A DNA stretch of 64,000 bases from Nocardia alba NBRC 108234 (lineage in GTDB: Bacteria; Actinomycetota; Actinomycetes; Mycobacteriales; Mycobacteriaceae), in the NCBI RefSeq assembly GCF_001612665.1, contig NZ_BDAX01000029.1:1-64000 (forward strand), given 5' to 3'. Below the pieces are notes generated by a model. It searched no databases and was not told the origin of the DNA. It saw nothing but the letters and a program-made list of their open reading frames with translations. This document shows, piece after piece, positions 33,277 through 41,611 of this stretch. The position numbers and the translations under genes were made by a program. Numbering within the stretch: position 1 is the stretch's first letter; each line of letters opens with the position of its first letter.

Positions 33277-33417
33277 ATGCAGTCGCTACGTGATTTCGCC
33301 GAGGCCAATTACGACCTGATCGGCGCCGTGGTCATCGGACTCGGAGACCTCAGCCTGACGGTGGCAAAGGCCGTCATCGAGCTCGGCACCCCGCTGCTCC
33401 AGGGATTCTTCGCCTGA
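33277..33417 (+). CDS. 46-aa amphipathic microprotein, PorH/PorA-like (first of tandem pair)
   Basis: A short gene with an excellent ribosome site (AAGGAG, 33266-33271) and ATG at 33277. It encodes a 46-aa, Cys-free, mostly hydrophobic helical peptide with no signal sequence: a DFAEANYDLIG start, a VVIGLGDLSLTVAKAV core and a GTPLLQGFFA end. It shares the pattern LxxFxxxNYxxI and a T-P-L-x-Q end with the next gene, so the two are tandem paralogues. Size, pairing and lack of a signal recall the corynebacterial wall-channel peptides PorH and PorA (57 and 45 aa). That link is inference. It diverges from the argG promoter. Confidence 0.72.
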   Translation: MQSLRDFAEANYDLIGAVVIGLGDLSLTVAKAVIELGTPLLQGFFA

Positions 33418-33447
33418 CCCCACCGACCTCGAATCCAGGAGCACACC

Positions 33448-33582
33448 ATGGACGAAGCGCTGCTGCAGTTTTTCTCCGACAACTACAACGCCATCGCCGG
33501 TCTCGGGCTGTACGTCTTGCAAACGGGATTCGAGATCACCACCCCGCTGACCCAGCTGCTCCTGAATTTCCTCAACTCCTGA
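33448..33582 (+). CDS. 44-aa amphipathic microprotein, PorH/PorA-like (second of tandem pair)
   Basis: Lies 30 nt after the first microprotein gene, with AGGAG (33437-33441) 6 nt before ATG 33448. The 44-aa product begins MDEALLQFFSDNYNAIAG and ends PLTQLLLNFLNS. It is helical, amphipathic, Cys-free and lacks a signal peptide. The MD..LL....NY....G spacing is reminiscent of PorH from Corynebacterium as I remember it. Two good ribosome sites, a stop-to-start gap of only 30 nt and mutual similarity argue for a real two-gene operon of a heteromeric channel or membrane-active peptide. Alternative readings are a small membrane-complex subunit or a two-peptide bacteriocin. Confidence 0.72.
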   Translation: MDEALLQFFSDNYNAIAGLGLYVLQTGFEITTPLTQLLLNFLNS

Positions 33583-33714
33583 CATCTCGCGCATCGCGAT
33601 CCCCACGCCGAACAATCACCGCGGCCGGTACCCCTGCCACCGAAGCACTCCGCCTCGCCCGGGTTTCGGCGCGGGTGAGCGACCGGCACCACCGGCGCCG
33701 CTACTCTGCGAGCC

Positions 33715-34506
33715 ATGATCGACGATGTGCGGCTGACGGCAGGCTCCACAGCTCTCACGATCGCCCCGGACGACGGCGGCGCGATACACAGCCTCACTGT
33801 CGACGGCACCGAGCTACTGCGGCAAGACCCGGGAACCGGGTGTTTCGTCATGGCCCCGTGGGCCGGTCGGCTCGATCACGGTGCACTCACCGTCGGCGAC
33901 CGGACGTATCAGCTGCCGATCAATCATCCGCCGCACAGCATCCACGGCACCGCGCGCGACGGCCGGTGGGAGGTGGTTTCCGCCTCGCCGACCGAGGCGA
34001 CGATCAGCCATCGCCTCGGTGCCCCGTGGCCGTTCGCGGGCACCGTCACCCAGACGTTCACCCTCACCGACACCGACCTCACCCTGGCGATGCGCATCGC
34101 CACCGACCACGCCGACTTCCCGGCCCAGGGCGGCTGGCACCCGTGGTTCCTGCGCGAAGTCCCACCGGCGACCGGCCCGGTGCGACTGGATTTCGACCCG
34201 GCCTGGCAGTACGAGCGCGGCGACGACTACCTGCCCACCGGCCGCGAGATCGCGCCGACGCCGCCGCCGTGGGACGACTGCTTCGGTATGCCGGACGGCG
34301 TTCTCGCCCGCCTCACCTGGCCGGGGTTCCTGGAATTCACCATCACCAGCCCGGTCCGCGACGTCGTCATCTGGACTCTTCCGGAGCAGTCACTCTCGGT
34401 GGAGGCCCAGTCCGGCCCGCCCAACGGCCTGAACACCGCGCCCCGAACGGTCACCCCCGACGACCCGCTCGACGTGCTCGTCCGGTGGTCCTGGCGACGG
34501 CTGTGA
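33715..34506 (+). CDS. aldose 1-epimerase family protein
   Basis: A 263-aa galactose-mutarotase-like beta-sandwich. MAPWAGRLDHG, HPPHSIHGTARDGRW (with the catalytic histidine region) and GGWHPWFLRE follow the order of bacterial aldose/hexose epimerases, and WTLPEQSLSVEAQSGPPNGLN contains the late catalytic glutamate. It should interconvert alpha and beta anomers of a free or phosphorylated sugar. The ATG lies 7 nt after TACTCT (33702-33707), a likely -10, so translation is probably leaderless. Its end faces the TetR gene 8 nt away. Confidence 0.88.
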   Translation: MIDDVRLTAGSTALTIAPDDGGAIHSLTVDGTELLRQDPGTGCFVMAPWAGRLDHGALTVGDRTYQLPINHPPHSIHGTARDGRWEVVSASPTEATISHRLGAPWPFAGTVTQTFTLTDTDLTLAMRIATDHADFPAQGGWHPWFLREVPPATGPVRLDFDPAWQYERGDDYLPTGREIAPTPPPWDDCFGMPDGVLARLTWPGFLEFTITSPVRDVVIWTLPEQSLSVEAQSGPPNGLNTAPRTVTPDDPLDVLVRWSWRRL

Positions 34507-34514
34507 CAGAGGGC

Positions 34515-35186
34515 TCACCCGGCATTCGTCGGCAGCGTGCGCAGCAGGGACCGCACGACCGGGCGTAGCCGCGCGGGCGGAAACCGGTCCGCGTCGGAGA
34601 GGACCATCCGGCCGAGGGTTTCGATGAAACCGAACATCGTGTGGCCCACCAGTTCGACATCGACATCGACCGGCCCGCCCCGCAGTCGCAGCCCGTCGGC
34701 GAGCAGTTCGGTTCCACGACGCAGCATCTCGTCCCTGGCCGCGCCGAGTAGTGCCCGATAGCCCACAGGCGCACCGTCGCTGGGCAACAGGATCAACCGC
34801 CACCGCGGCGGGTCGGCGGCCACCGACTCGAGGAAGGCCATCACCGCCCCGACGTACTCCGCGTCGGGATCGGTGCCGCGCAGATCCTTCGGCATCGCCG
34901 CGAAGACCTGGGCCATCCCGGCCGCGTGCTCACGATGCAGCAGCGCCGCGACGAGTTCCGGCGCGGTCGGGTACATCGCGTAGAGCACCGGCTTGGCGAC
35001 GCCCGCTTCCTGCGCGACGGCCTGCATGGTCAGCCGTGCCAATCCGTCGCGCGCGACGACACCGAGCGCGGCATCGAGCAACTGCTCGCGGCGCTGTTCG
35101 GGCGGCAACCGGGGCGAATTGCGCCTGCGCGCCTCGCCGCCCGCCGATATCCGCCATACCCCGACCGACTTCCGCTGCACGCTCAT
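34515..35186 (-). CDS. TetR family regulator of the mce operon
   Basis: A 223-aa single-domain-pair TetR protein: basic N-terminal tail, HTH at about residues 30-75 (LTMQAVAQEAGVAKPVLYAMY), and a helical C-terminal domain. It diverges from yrbEA, and perfect palindromes lie between them (35260-35289), so it is very probably the repressor of the mce operon. It is about half the length of M. tuberculosis Mce3R, which has two TetR units, so it is not that protein but could have the same job. ATG 35186 is used; TTG 35204 would add six residues. Confidence 0.87.
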   Translation of the reverse strand: MSVQRKSVGVWRISAGGEARRRNSPRLPPEQRREQLLDAALGVVARDGLARLTMQAVAQEAGVAKPVLYAMYPTAPELVAALLHREHAAGMAQVFAAMPKDLRGTDPDAEYVGAVMAFLESVAADPPRWRLILLPSDGAPVGYRALLGAARDEMLRRGTELLADGLRLRGGPVDVDVELVGHTMFGFIETLGRMVLSDADRFPPARLRPVVRSLLRTLPTNAG

Positions 35187-35259
35187 CCCGCGATCATGCA
35201 CCAAATCGCAGACAGCGCGGGCTGCGATTGCTACTGTCTGGGTCAGTTAACTACAGCAG

Positions 35260-35297
35260 CGTAGAAAAGTCTTTCTACGGAACCGTAGATTTATAGT
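35260..35297. promoter_or_regulatory. overlapping palindromic operators and promoter of the yrbE-mce operon
   Basis: Perfect palindrome 1 is CGTAGAAA-N4-TTTCTACG (35260-35279). Palindrome 2, TCTACGG-AA-CCGTAGA (35274-35289), overlaps it. TATAGT at 35292-35297 is a clear -10, five nt before the GTG of yrbEA. A repressor on either palindrome would cover the -35 region. The adjacent divergent TetR is the natural ligand. Confidence 0.78.
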
Positions 35298-35302
35298 CAG
35301 TT

Positions 35303-36205
35303 GTGGTCGCGCGGGTCCGCGACCGCACCGGAACCGGGGTGATCACCATCGTCGCAATGACCGAAAAGGCCGATGAACTGCCAGATCGTGAGCTGATCGT
35401 CGCGTTCGGCGGCCGCTGGCTGAGCGAACATCCGCAACGCTCGATCGAAACCGCGGGCAGGCAGGTCATCATGGCCTGGCAGGCGCTCTCCGAGCTGACT
35501 CTCACACTGGTCCGGCGCCGATTTCCGCTCACCGAGTTCCTCCGGCAGTGCTCGTTCATGGCCGGTGTCTCAGCCACTCCAACCCTGTTGGTCGCCATTC
35601 CGATCGCGGTCGTCGTGTCCATCCAGATCGGGTCGCTGGTCGGCCAGGTCGGCGCGACGACGTTCATCGGCGCGGTCAACGGTCTCGGCATCATCCGCCA
35701 GGGCGCGCCACTGGTCACCTCGCTGATGATCGCCGGTGCCGTCGGCTCGTCGATCTGCGCCGACCTGGGTTCGCGGACCATCCGCGAGGAGATCGACGCG
35801 ATGCGAGTGATGGGCGTCGATCCGGTGAGCAGGCTGGTGGCGCCGCGTCTGCTCGCCGCGATCCTGGTGAGCATGCTGCTGTGCGGCTTCGTCGTCTTCA
35901 TCGGATTCGCCACCGGATACGTGTTCAACGTGTTCATCCAGGACGGCACGCCCGGCTCCTACATCAGCACCTTCGCCTCGTTCGCGGTCGCGGCCGACCT
36001 GCTCGTCGCGATCGTGAAGGCGGCCGTATTCGGTGCGCTCACCGCGATCATCGCCTGCGACACGGGCCTGCACACCGAAGGCGGACCCGGCGGGGTCGCG
36101 AACGCGGTGAACTCGGCGGTGGTCAGTTCGGCGATCGTGTTGTTCGCGGCCAATATCGCGCTCACCCAGATCTACAACACGGTCTTCCCGTCGAAGGTGC
36201 TCTGA
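35303..36205 (+). CDS. yrbEA: YrbE/MlaE family permease A of the Mce lipid importer
   Basis: A 300-aa membrane protein of the MlaE family, one of two permeases of an Mce (mammalian cell entry) lipid uptake system. Five or six helices are visible; the diagnostic central block GAVGSSICADLGSRTIREEIDAMRVMGVDP (an EQxxAL-like coupling helix that meets the MceG ATPase) is intact. GTG 35303, five nt after the -10 TATAGT, gives a leaderless start; ATG 35357 is an alternative and would drop 18 residues. First gene of a ten-gene operon. No mceG ATPase gene is in the window; in actinobacteria it is encoded elsewhere. Confidence 0.92.
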   Translation: MVARVRDRTGTGVITIVAMTEKADELPDRELIVAFGGRWLSEHPQRSIETAGRQVIMAWQALSELTLTLVRRRFPLTEFLRQCSFMAGVSATPTLLVAIPIAVVVSIQIGSLVGQVGATTFIGAVNGLGIIRQGAPLVTSLMIAGAVGSSICADLGSRTIREEIDAMRVMGVDPVSRLVAPRLLAAILVSMLLCGFVVFIGFATGYVFNVFIQDGTPGSYISTFASFAVAADLLVAIVKAAVFGALTAIIACDTGLHTEGGPGGVANAVNSAVVSSAIVLFAANIALTQIYNTVFPSKVL

Positions 36206-36206
36206 G

Positions 36207-37067
36207 GTGGCGAGTTATCTGCCGCCGCTGCTGCGGCCGTGGCGGGCGATGGGCACCGCGACCCGGCCGCTCATCGAGACGAATATCCGTCTGGGACACC
36301 AGGGGGTGGTGTTCGTGGAGGCGCTGTTCGCGATTCCGTTCGTCCTGCGGAACTATCGCAAGGAACTCGTCCGGCTGATCATCGACGTCACCTGGGGCAA
36401 CGGCGCGCTGGTGGTCGGTGGCGGCACGGTGGGGGTGGTGCTGATCCTGTGCGGTTTCGGCGGCGTCACTGTGGGGATGGAATCGCACACCGCGCTGGAT
36501 CTACTGACGATGAGTCCGCTCACCGGCGCGATCTCCGGCTTCGCCACCACCCGCGAGCTGGCACCGCTACTGGCGACGATCGCGTTCGCGGCCCAGGCCG
36601 GCTGCCGGTTCACCGCGCAGATCGGATCGATGCGGATCGCCGAGGAGATCGACGCGCTCGAGTCGATGGCGATCCGCCCGCTCCCCTACCTGATCAGCAC
36701 GCGCATGCTGGCCGCGGCGGTGGCCATCCTGCCGCTCTACAGCATCGGCATGGCGACCGCCTATCTCAGCACCAAGGTGACCGTGTTCTTCCTCGGCGGC
36801 ACCAGCATCGGGACCTACGACCACTACTTTCATCAATTCCTCGATCCCGGCGACATCGCCTACTCGGTCCTCAAAGCGGTCGCGTTCGTGCTGGTGGCCA
36901 CGTTCATCCAGTGCCACTACGGCTACGTCGCAGCGGGCGGACCCGAGGGTGTCGGGGTCGCGGCGGGCCGCGCCGTCAAGATGACGATCATCGTGGTGGT
37001 CTTCCTCAATCTCTTTCTCACACTGGCGATCTGGGGCGTCGATCCCGGCATCCGGATCTCGGGATAG
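36207..37067 (+). CDS. yrbEB: YrbE/MlaE family permease B of the Mce lipid importer
   Basis: A 286-aa second permease, starting 1 nt after yrbEA ends. It has the MlaE topology, with GFATTRELAPLLATIAFAAQAGCRFTAQIGSMRIAEEIDALESMAI as the conserved core and coupling segment and AAGGPEGVGVAAGRAVK near the end. It should pair with YrbEA to make the membrane channel through which substrate from the Mce hexamer passes. The last helix is about residues 258-277. MceA starts directly after its stop codon. Confidence 0.93.
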   Translation: MASYLPPLLRPWRAMGTATRPLIETNIRLGHQGVVFVEALFAIPFVLRNYRKELVRLIIDVTWGNGALVVGGGTVGVVLILCGFGGVTVGMESHTALDLLTMSPLTGAISGFATTRELAPLLATIAFAAQAGCRFTAQIGSMRIAEEIDALESMAIRPLPYLISTRMLAAAVAILPLYSIGMATAYLSTKVTVFFLGGTSIGTYDHYFHQFLDPGDIAYSVLKAVAFVLVATFIQCHYGYVAAGGPEGVGVAAGRAVKMTIIVVVFLNLFLTLAIWGVDPGIRISG

Positions 37068-38486
37068 GTGGTCGGCGTGTATCCGGATCCCAGTGGGCGC
37101 GGCTGGTCGCGTCGGCGACTCGGCCTGGCCGGGGTGGCGATGGCGGCGAGCCTGTCGAGCGTCGTCGGATTGCTCGGGCTGCGCTACGGCGGCCATTTCG
37201 CCGACACCGTCGCGGTAACCGCCGTGATGACCAGTACCGGCGACGGTCTACCCGCCCGCGCCGATGTGCGCTACCGGGGAATGCTGGTCGGTGCGGTGTC
37301 GGAGGTGGACATCGCCGAGAAGGGCCTGCGTCAGCGGGTCGGGATGCGGCTCGACCCGGTAGCCGCCGCGGCGATTCCGAGCTCGGTCACCGCCCGCGTG
37401 GTACCCGCCAACCTCTTCGGCGTGTCCGCGATCGAACTGGTCGACAACGGCGTCACCACCTCGAGTCTGCGCGCCGGAGCCGTGGTCGAACAGGACACCA
37501 GCCGAGCCACCACGGCTCTGCAGACCACCTTGACCACCCTGCGCGATGTCCTCGACCGGATCCAGCCCGCCAAACTCGCCCGGGTCCTGGCCACCCTCGC
37601 CGAGGCGCTCGACGGAGACACCAGGCTGCCCGGTTCCACGATCGAACGCCTGGACCGGTGGGTGAGCGAAGTCCGCGCGATTCCCGGGATCGGTTCGCTG
37701 CTCGGCGATCTCGGTGCGGCCGCGACGGCGGTGAACCAATCCGCACCCGAGCTGGTCGATGCCCTCGGCCGATCGGTGCGCACGGCCCGCACGATCACCG
37801 ATCGCCGCGCGCGGGTGATCGAACTGCTCACCTCCGCGGGCGGCGCCACCGACACGACCCACGCCTTGTTCGCGCGCAATCCGAACGCGGGCAAGGAGCT
37901 GGTGGTCGGCCTGGACGAGACATTCGGCGCGCTGGCCGCCGACCCCTCGGCTCTCACCGAGACGGTGAGCGGACTGAACACCACGCTGGGCAGACTCTCC
38001 ACGGTCTTCGATTGGGGGCCGAGCAAGCAGATGCGCTGGGACATCACCGTGTCGTTCACCCCGTTCCGCCAATACACGGCGGCGGATTGCCCGCGCTACG
38101 GCAGTCAGGCCGGACCACGGTGCGACGGGGAGTCCGTGCCGGATGTGCCCGCACCACAGCACTATCCGACGCAGCTGCTACCGCAGTGGCTGTCCACCGC
38201 GGGCCCAGCGCCCGCGCCCATCCTGCCCGGCCTACCGACCTCGCCGCTGCCGAGGATTCCCGGCCTGTCACTGCCCACAGTGCCCGGCCTGGTGATACCC
38301 GGCGTCACGGCGCCGACGAATCCCGCTGGGCAACAGCCGGTTCCGGCGGCGCGGCCGATCGTGCTCAGCGGTCCGGACGCGATCGCGGCGATCGTCGGCG
38401 GCCCACCGAATACCACCCAGTTGCTGCTGCTCGGCGCCGTGCTCACCGGCGCGACCGTCACCGCCACTCCACCAGGAGATCACTGA
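37068..38486 (+). CDS. mceA: Mce family protein A
   Basis: A 472-aa substrate-binding subunit of the Mce hexamer. One N-terminal transmembrane anchor (about residues 21-39) precedes an MCE/MlaD beta domain (about 48-125: ADVRYRGMLVGAVSEVDI, NLFGVSAIELV), then a long helical stretch (to about 330) that builds the periplasmic tube. The tail from about 380 is Pro/Gly-rich (PGLPTSPLPRIPGLSLP), as in many MceA proteins. It begins at GTG immediately after the yrbEB stop. The substrate, a sterol, fatty acid or mycolate-type lipid, is not evident. Confidence 0.9.
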   Translation: MVGVYPDPSGRGWSRRRLGLAGVAMAASLSSVVGLLGLRYGGHFADTVAVTAVMTSTGDGLPARADVRYRGMLVGAVSEVDIAEKGLRQRVGMRLDPVAAAAIPSSVTARVVPANLFGVSAIELVDNGVTTSSLRAGAVVEQDTSRATTALQTTLTTLRDVLDRIQPAKLARVLATLAEALDGDTRLPGSTIERLDRWVSEVRAIPGIGSLLGDLGAAATAVNQSAPELVDALGRSVRTARTITDRRARVIELLTSAGGATDTTHALFARNPNAGKELVVGLDETFGALAADPSALTETVSGLNTTLGRLSTVFDWGPSKQMRWDITVSFTPFRQYTAADCPRYGSQAGPRCDGESVPDVPAPQHYPTQLLPQWLSTAGPAPAPILPGLPTSPLPRIPGLSLPTVPGLVIPGVTAPTNPAGQQPVPAARPIVLSGPDAIAAIVGGPPNTTQLLLLGAVLTGATVTATPPGDH

Positions 38487-38487
38487 G

Positions 38488-39510
38488 ATGCGTTCACAGC
38501 CCCGCTATTTCGGGCTCATCGTCTTCGTCGTACTCTCGCTCGGCGCGACCTTCACGATCTGGTCGACGCTGCGGCGTTCGGTGCCCGGCGACACCCACCG
38601 CTACAGCGCCACCTTCGCCGACGTGCTCGGACTCCGGGTCGGCGACGACGTCCGGATCGCCGGCGTGCGCGTCGGCCGCGTCGACGCGATCGAACTGGTC
38701 GATCGCCGTCACGCCGAGGTGACGCTGGCCGTACAGACCCGCCAGCACTTGAGCACCACCACGTCGGCGGCGATCCGCTATCACAATCTGATCGGCCAGC
38801 GTTATGTCGCGTTGGCGGCGGGTGCGAGCGTGGGTGAGCCGCTGCCCGACGGTGGCTCGATTCCGTTGGAGCGCACCGAATCCTCGTTCGACGTCTCCAC
38901 CATGCTCTCCGGCTTCGAACCGCTGTTCAGTCTGCTGCAACCCGACGATGTGAACTCGCTGTCGGAAACCCTCGTGCAGGCGCTACAGGGTGACGGAGTC
39001 TCGCTGTCCGCGTTGATCACCCAGGCCGCCGCACTGGCCACGACTTTCGGCGAGCGCGATGAGATCCTGGGCGCGGTGATCACCGCTCTCAGCGACGTGA
39101 TCGGCAGCCTGGCCCATCGCAGCGGCGAACTGGAGACCCTCATCACCCAGTCCCGCGCGCTCGTCACCGGCCTGTACGAGCAAGGCGCGCAGCTCAGCGG
39201 CGCCGTCGCCGGAATCGCCGAGTCGACGACGAAGCTGACCGACCTGATCGGTCAGGTGGCGCCGGGGATGGCACTGGCACAGCAGCAAGCGAGCAGTGGT
39301 GTCGATCTGCTGTTGTCCAACGGCGCGCGGCTGGATCAGTCGGCGATCGAACTACCGCTGGTGCTGGCGGGCCTGGCCCGGATCAGTGGCAACGGAACCT
39401 ATTTCACTACCTACGTCTGCAGTCTGGACGTCTCGTTGTGGGGCGTGCTGTTCCCCCGTGGACTGTTCTCGCAGGTCGGCGGCGATTCACATTCGGAGGT
39501 GTGCCGGTGA
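38488..39510 (+). CDS. mceB: Mce family protein B
   Basis: A 340-aa Mce subunit. N-terminal anchor helix (about 8-26), MCE/MlaD domain (about 36-115, with DVLGLRVGDDVRIAGVRVGRV and NLIGQRYVAL), then helical repeats and a C-terminal Cys-containing end (TTYVCSLDVSLWG and HSEVCR), a usual MceB feature. It starts 1 nt after the mceA stop, and its last codons overlap mceC (GTGA). It forms part of the hetero-hexameric tube. Confidence 0.92.
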   Translation: MRSQPRYFGLIVFVVLSLGATFTIWSTLRRSVPGDTHRYSATFADVLGLRVGDDVRIAGVRVGRVDAIELVDRRHAEVTLAVQTRQHLSTTTSAAIRYHNLIGQRYVALAAGASVGEPLPDGGSIPLERTESSFDVSTMLSGFEPLFSLLQPDDVNSLSETLVQALQGDGVSLSALITQAAALATTFGERDEILGAVITALSDVIGSLAHRSGELETLITQSRALVTGLYEQGAQLSGAVAGIAESTTKLTDLIGQVAPGMALAQQQASSGVDLLLSNGARLDQSAIELPLVLAGLARISGNGTYFTTYVCSLDVSLWGVLFPRGLFSQVGGDSHSEVCR

Positions 39511-40538
39511 TCGAATACGTGTTCGCGCGAGCGGTCACCGCGATCCGCGGCGCGCTGGGCAATCGGCACCTACTACTCGGCCTCGCCGCGGGCGCGGCCG
39601 TGGTGGCGCTGGTCCTCGGCTCCGGGGTTCTTTCCCGGGCCGACCTCGGAAAGACCACCACGTATGCCGAATTCGCCCAGGCCGCCGGTCTGCGCACCGG
39701 CAACAGTGTCGATATCGCCGGAATCGAGGTGGGCACCGTGAGATCTGTTCGGCTCGAACGTGATCGAGTGGTCGTGGCGATGAGTCTGCGCTCCGAGGTC
39801 GAGCTCGGCCGGGACGCCAAGGCCGCCATCGAGATGTCGACCATTCTCGGCAAGATGCACATCGAGCTCGATCCCGGGACCGGCACCGATCTCGACGGTG
39901 CGCGAATCCCGCTGTCGGCCACCACCGTTCCGTACAACCTCGCCAAGGTCGTCGATGATCCGAAGTACCGCAACTCCTTCGAGCATCTCGAGCGGGTGGA
40001 CCCGAACGCTCTGCGCGTGAGCCTGGACGCGATGTCCGCGCAGATGGGTAGCTCACCCCAGCTCACCGCCCAGGCGCTCGACAGCGTGGGAACCCTGGCG
40101 AAGGTCATCGCCACCCGCCGCGACGAGGTGAACCGGCTGCTCGGGAGCATGGATCAGGTCTCGGGAATGATCGCCGACAATCAGAACAGCGTGCTGTTGC
40201 TGTTGACGCGCGGGCAGGCGATCGGTGACGCGGCGATCCGCAGACGCGATCTCCTGCGCGAGTTGTTCGACAACGTCGCCGCCGCCTCGAAGATCTTGCA
40301 GGACATGGGCATCGACAACGGCGGCAGGCTCGGCCCGCTCATCCAGAGCCTGAACACCATGTCCGAAGGTCTGGAGAAGAACCGAGCCAACCTCGATGCG
40401 CTGTACCAGGTGATGCCGGTGACGATGCGCCAGTTCGACAACGGTTTCGGCCAGGGTCCCTACGGCGAGATCTATCTGCCGTGGTTGTTCCCCGACAACT
40501 GGCTGTGTCAGACCCATGCCGTCGAAGGATGCCGATGA
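39507..40538 (+). CDS. mceC: Mce family protein C
   Basis: A 343-aa Mce subunit. The GTG at 39507 overlaps the mceB stop and has GGAGGT at 39495-39500, so the longer open frame from 39438 is a shadow. Anchor helix at about 22-40, MCE domain at about 47-125 (AGLRTGNSVDIAGIEVGTVRSV, STILGKMHIEL), a long helical segment, and a C-terminal LFPDNWLCQTHAVEGC motif with two cysteines that is typical of MceC. The gene overlaps mceD by 4 nt. Confidence 0.92.
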   Translation: MIEYVFARAVTAIRGALGNRHLLLGLAAGAAVVALVLGSGVLSRADLGKTTTYAEFAQAAGLRTGNSVDIAGIEVGTVRSVRLERDRVVVAMSLRSEVELGRDAKAAIEMSTILGKMHIELDPGTGTDLDGARIPLSATTVPYNLAKVVDDPKYRNSFEHLERVDPNALRVSLDAMSAQMGSSPQLTAQALDSVGTLAKVIATRRDEVNRLLGSMDQVSGMIADNQNSVLLLLTRGQAIGDAAIRRRDLLRELFDNVAAASKILQDMGIDNGGRLGPLIQSLNTMSEGLEKNRANLDALYQVMPVTMRQFDNGFGQGPYGEIYLPWLFPDNWLCQTHAVEGCR

Positions 40539-41611
40539 TGCGCACACTGTTGCGAGCTGCCGTGCTCGTGGTCGCCACTGTGGTGGGCGCAGGCTGCTCG
40601 TCGATTCCGCAGGCACTGCGCCCGAACTCGATGCAGATCAGCGCCGATTTCGAGAGCGCCGCAGGTCTTTTCGTCGGCAACGACGTGGCGGTGCTCGGCG
40701 TCCCGGTCGGCAGGGTCGACGCGATCGAGGCCAGAGGCGCGTTCGTCGAGGTCCGGATGACGATCGCGGCCGGCACCGAACTACCCGCCGACGCCATGGC
40801 CGCACTCGTCTCACCGCAGCTCATCACCAACCGGCACGTCGAGCTCACCCCGGCCTTCAGCGGCGCGGGGCCGACACTCACCGACGGCGCTCATCTGCCC
40901 CTCGCTCGCACCAGAACCCCGGTCGAGCTCGACCGGATCCTGCGCAACTTCGAACAACTCGGCGAATCGCTGAAGGGCGACAACGAGAACGGCCCGATGG
41001 CCAGTCGCGTGCTGTTCCCGATGCTCGACGGCAACGGTGACCGCATCCGGGAGACTCTCGAGGCGCTGGCGGGCGCTTTCGAGGTGACCCTGGCCAACCG
41101 TGACCAGATCTCGAACACCATCATCGAATTGAACGAGCTCACCGCGGTGGTCGCGGGCAACGACCGGACCGTGCGCGATTTCAGCGCGCGCCTGACCGAA
41201 CTCGTCACCCTCCTCGCCGACCAGGCACCCGGGCTGGCCGCGGTGCTGGCTCAGGTCAACGACTTCATCGCCAACACCTCGTCCGTGCTCGCCGAGAACC
41301 AGGCGCCGCTCACCGCCGCGATGCGACGCCTCGTCGGCATCACCGGCCAGATGCGCGACAACGCGCGCGGGCTCACCGAGATCGTCGACGTTGCGCCGTT
41401 GCTGTTCGAGAACCTGGCTCGATCGGTCAGTTCGGAGCATCAGGCACTGCGGCTACACCTGCTCACCGACAAATCGGTGCTGGACAACGAAGTCCTGTCG
41501 ACGCTGTGCGAACGCCTCGCGATGCGCGCCGACGGCTGCCGTACCGGCAAACTGATGGACTTCGGTCCGGACTTCGGTCTGACCGCCGCCCTGTTGGGAC
41601 TGACCGAATGA
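40535..41611 (+). CDS. mceD: Mce family protein D, predicted lipoprotein
   Basis: A 358-aa Mce subunit whose N-terminus is a lipoprotein signal: hydrophobic stretch then lipobox VGAGC with the cysteine at about residue 21. The MCE domain follows (FVGNDVAVLGVPVGRV, QLITNRHVELTP), then helical repeats, a C-terminal LCERLAMRADGC pair of cysteines. ATG 40535 overlaps the mceC stop (ATGA), with GAAGG upstream; ATG 40529 and 40538 are possible. In most mce operons only the fifth subunit is a lipoprotein; here the fourth and fifth both carry lipoboxes. Confidence 0.9.
   Translation: MMRTLLRAAVLVVATVVGAGCSSIPQALRPNSMQISADFESAAGLFVGNDVAVLGVPVGRVDAIEARGAFVEVRMTIAAGTELPADAMAALVSPQLITNRHVELTPAFSGAGPTLTDGAHLPLARTRTPVELDRILRNFEQLGESLKGDNENGPMASRVLFPMLDGNGDRIRETLEALAGAFEVTLANRDQISNTIIELNELTAVVAGNDRTVRDFSARLTELVTLLADQAPGLAAVLAQVNDFIANTSSVLAENQAPLTAAMRRLVGITGQMRDNARGLTEIVDVAPLLFENLARSVSSEHQALRLHLLTDKSVLDNEVLSTLCERLAMRADGCRTGKLMDFGPDFGLTAALLGLTE

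Noticed and set aside
36239..38722. 827-codon frame overlapping yrbEB and mceA in another phase
   Set aside because: Arg/His-rich out-of-frame reading of genuine yrbE/mce genes.
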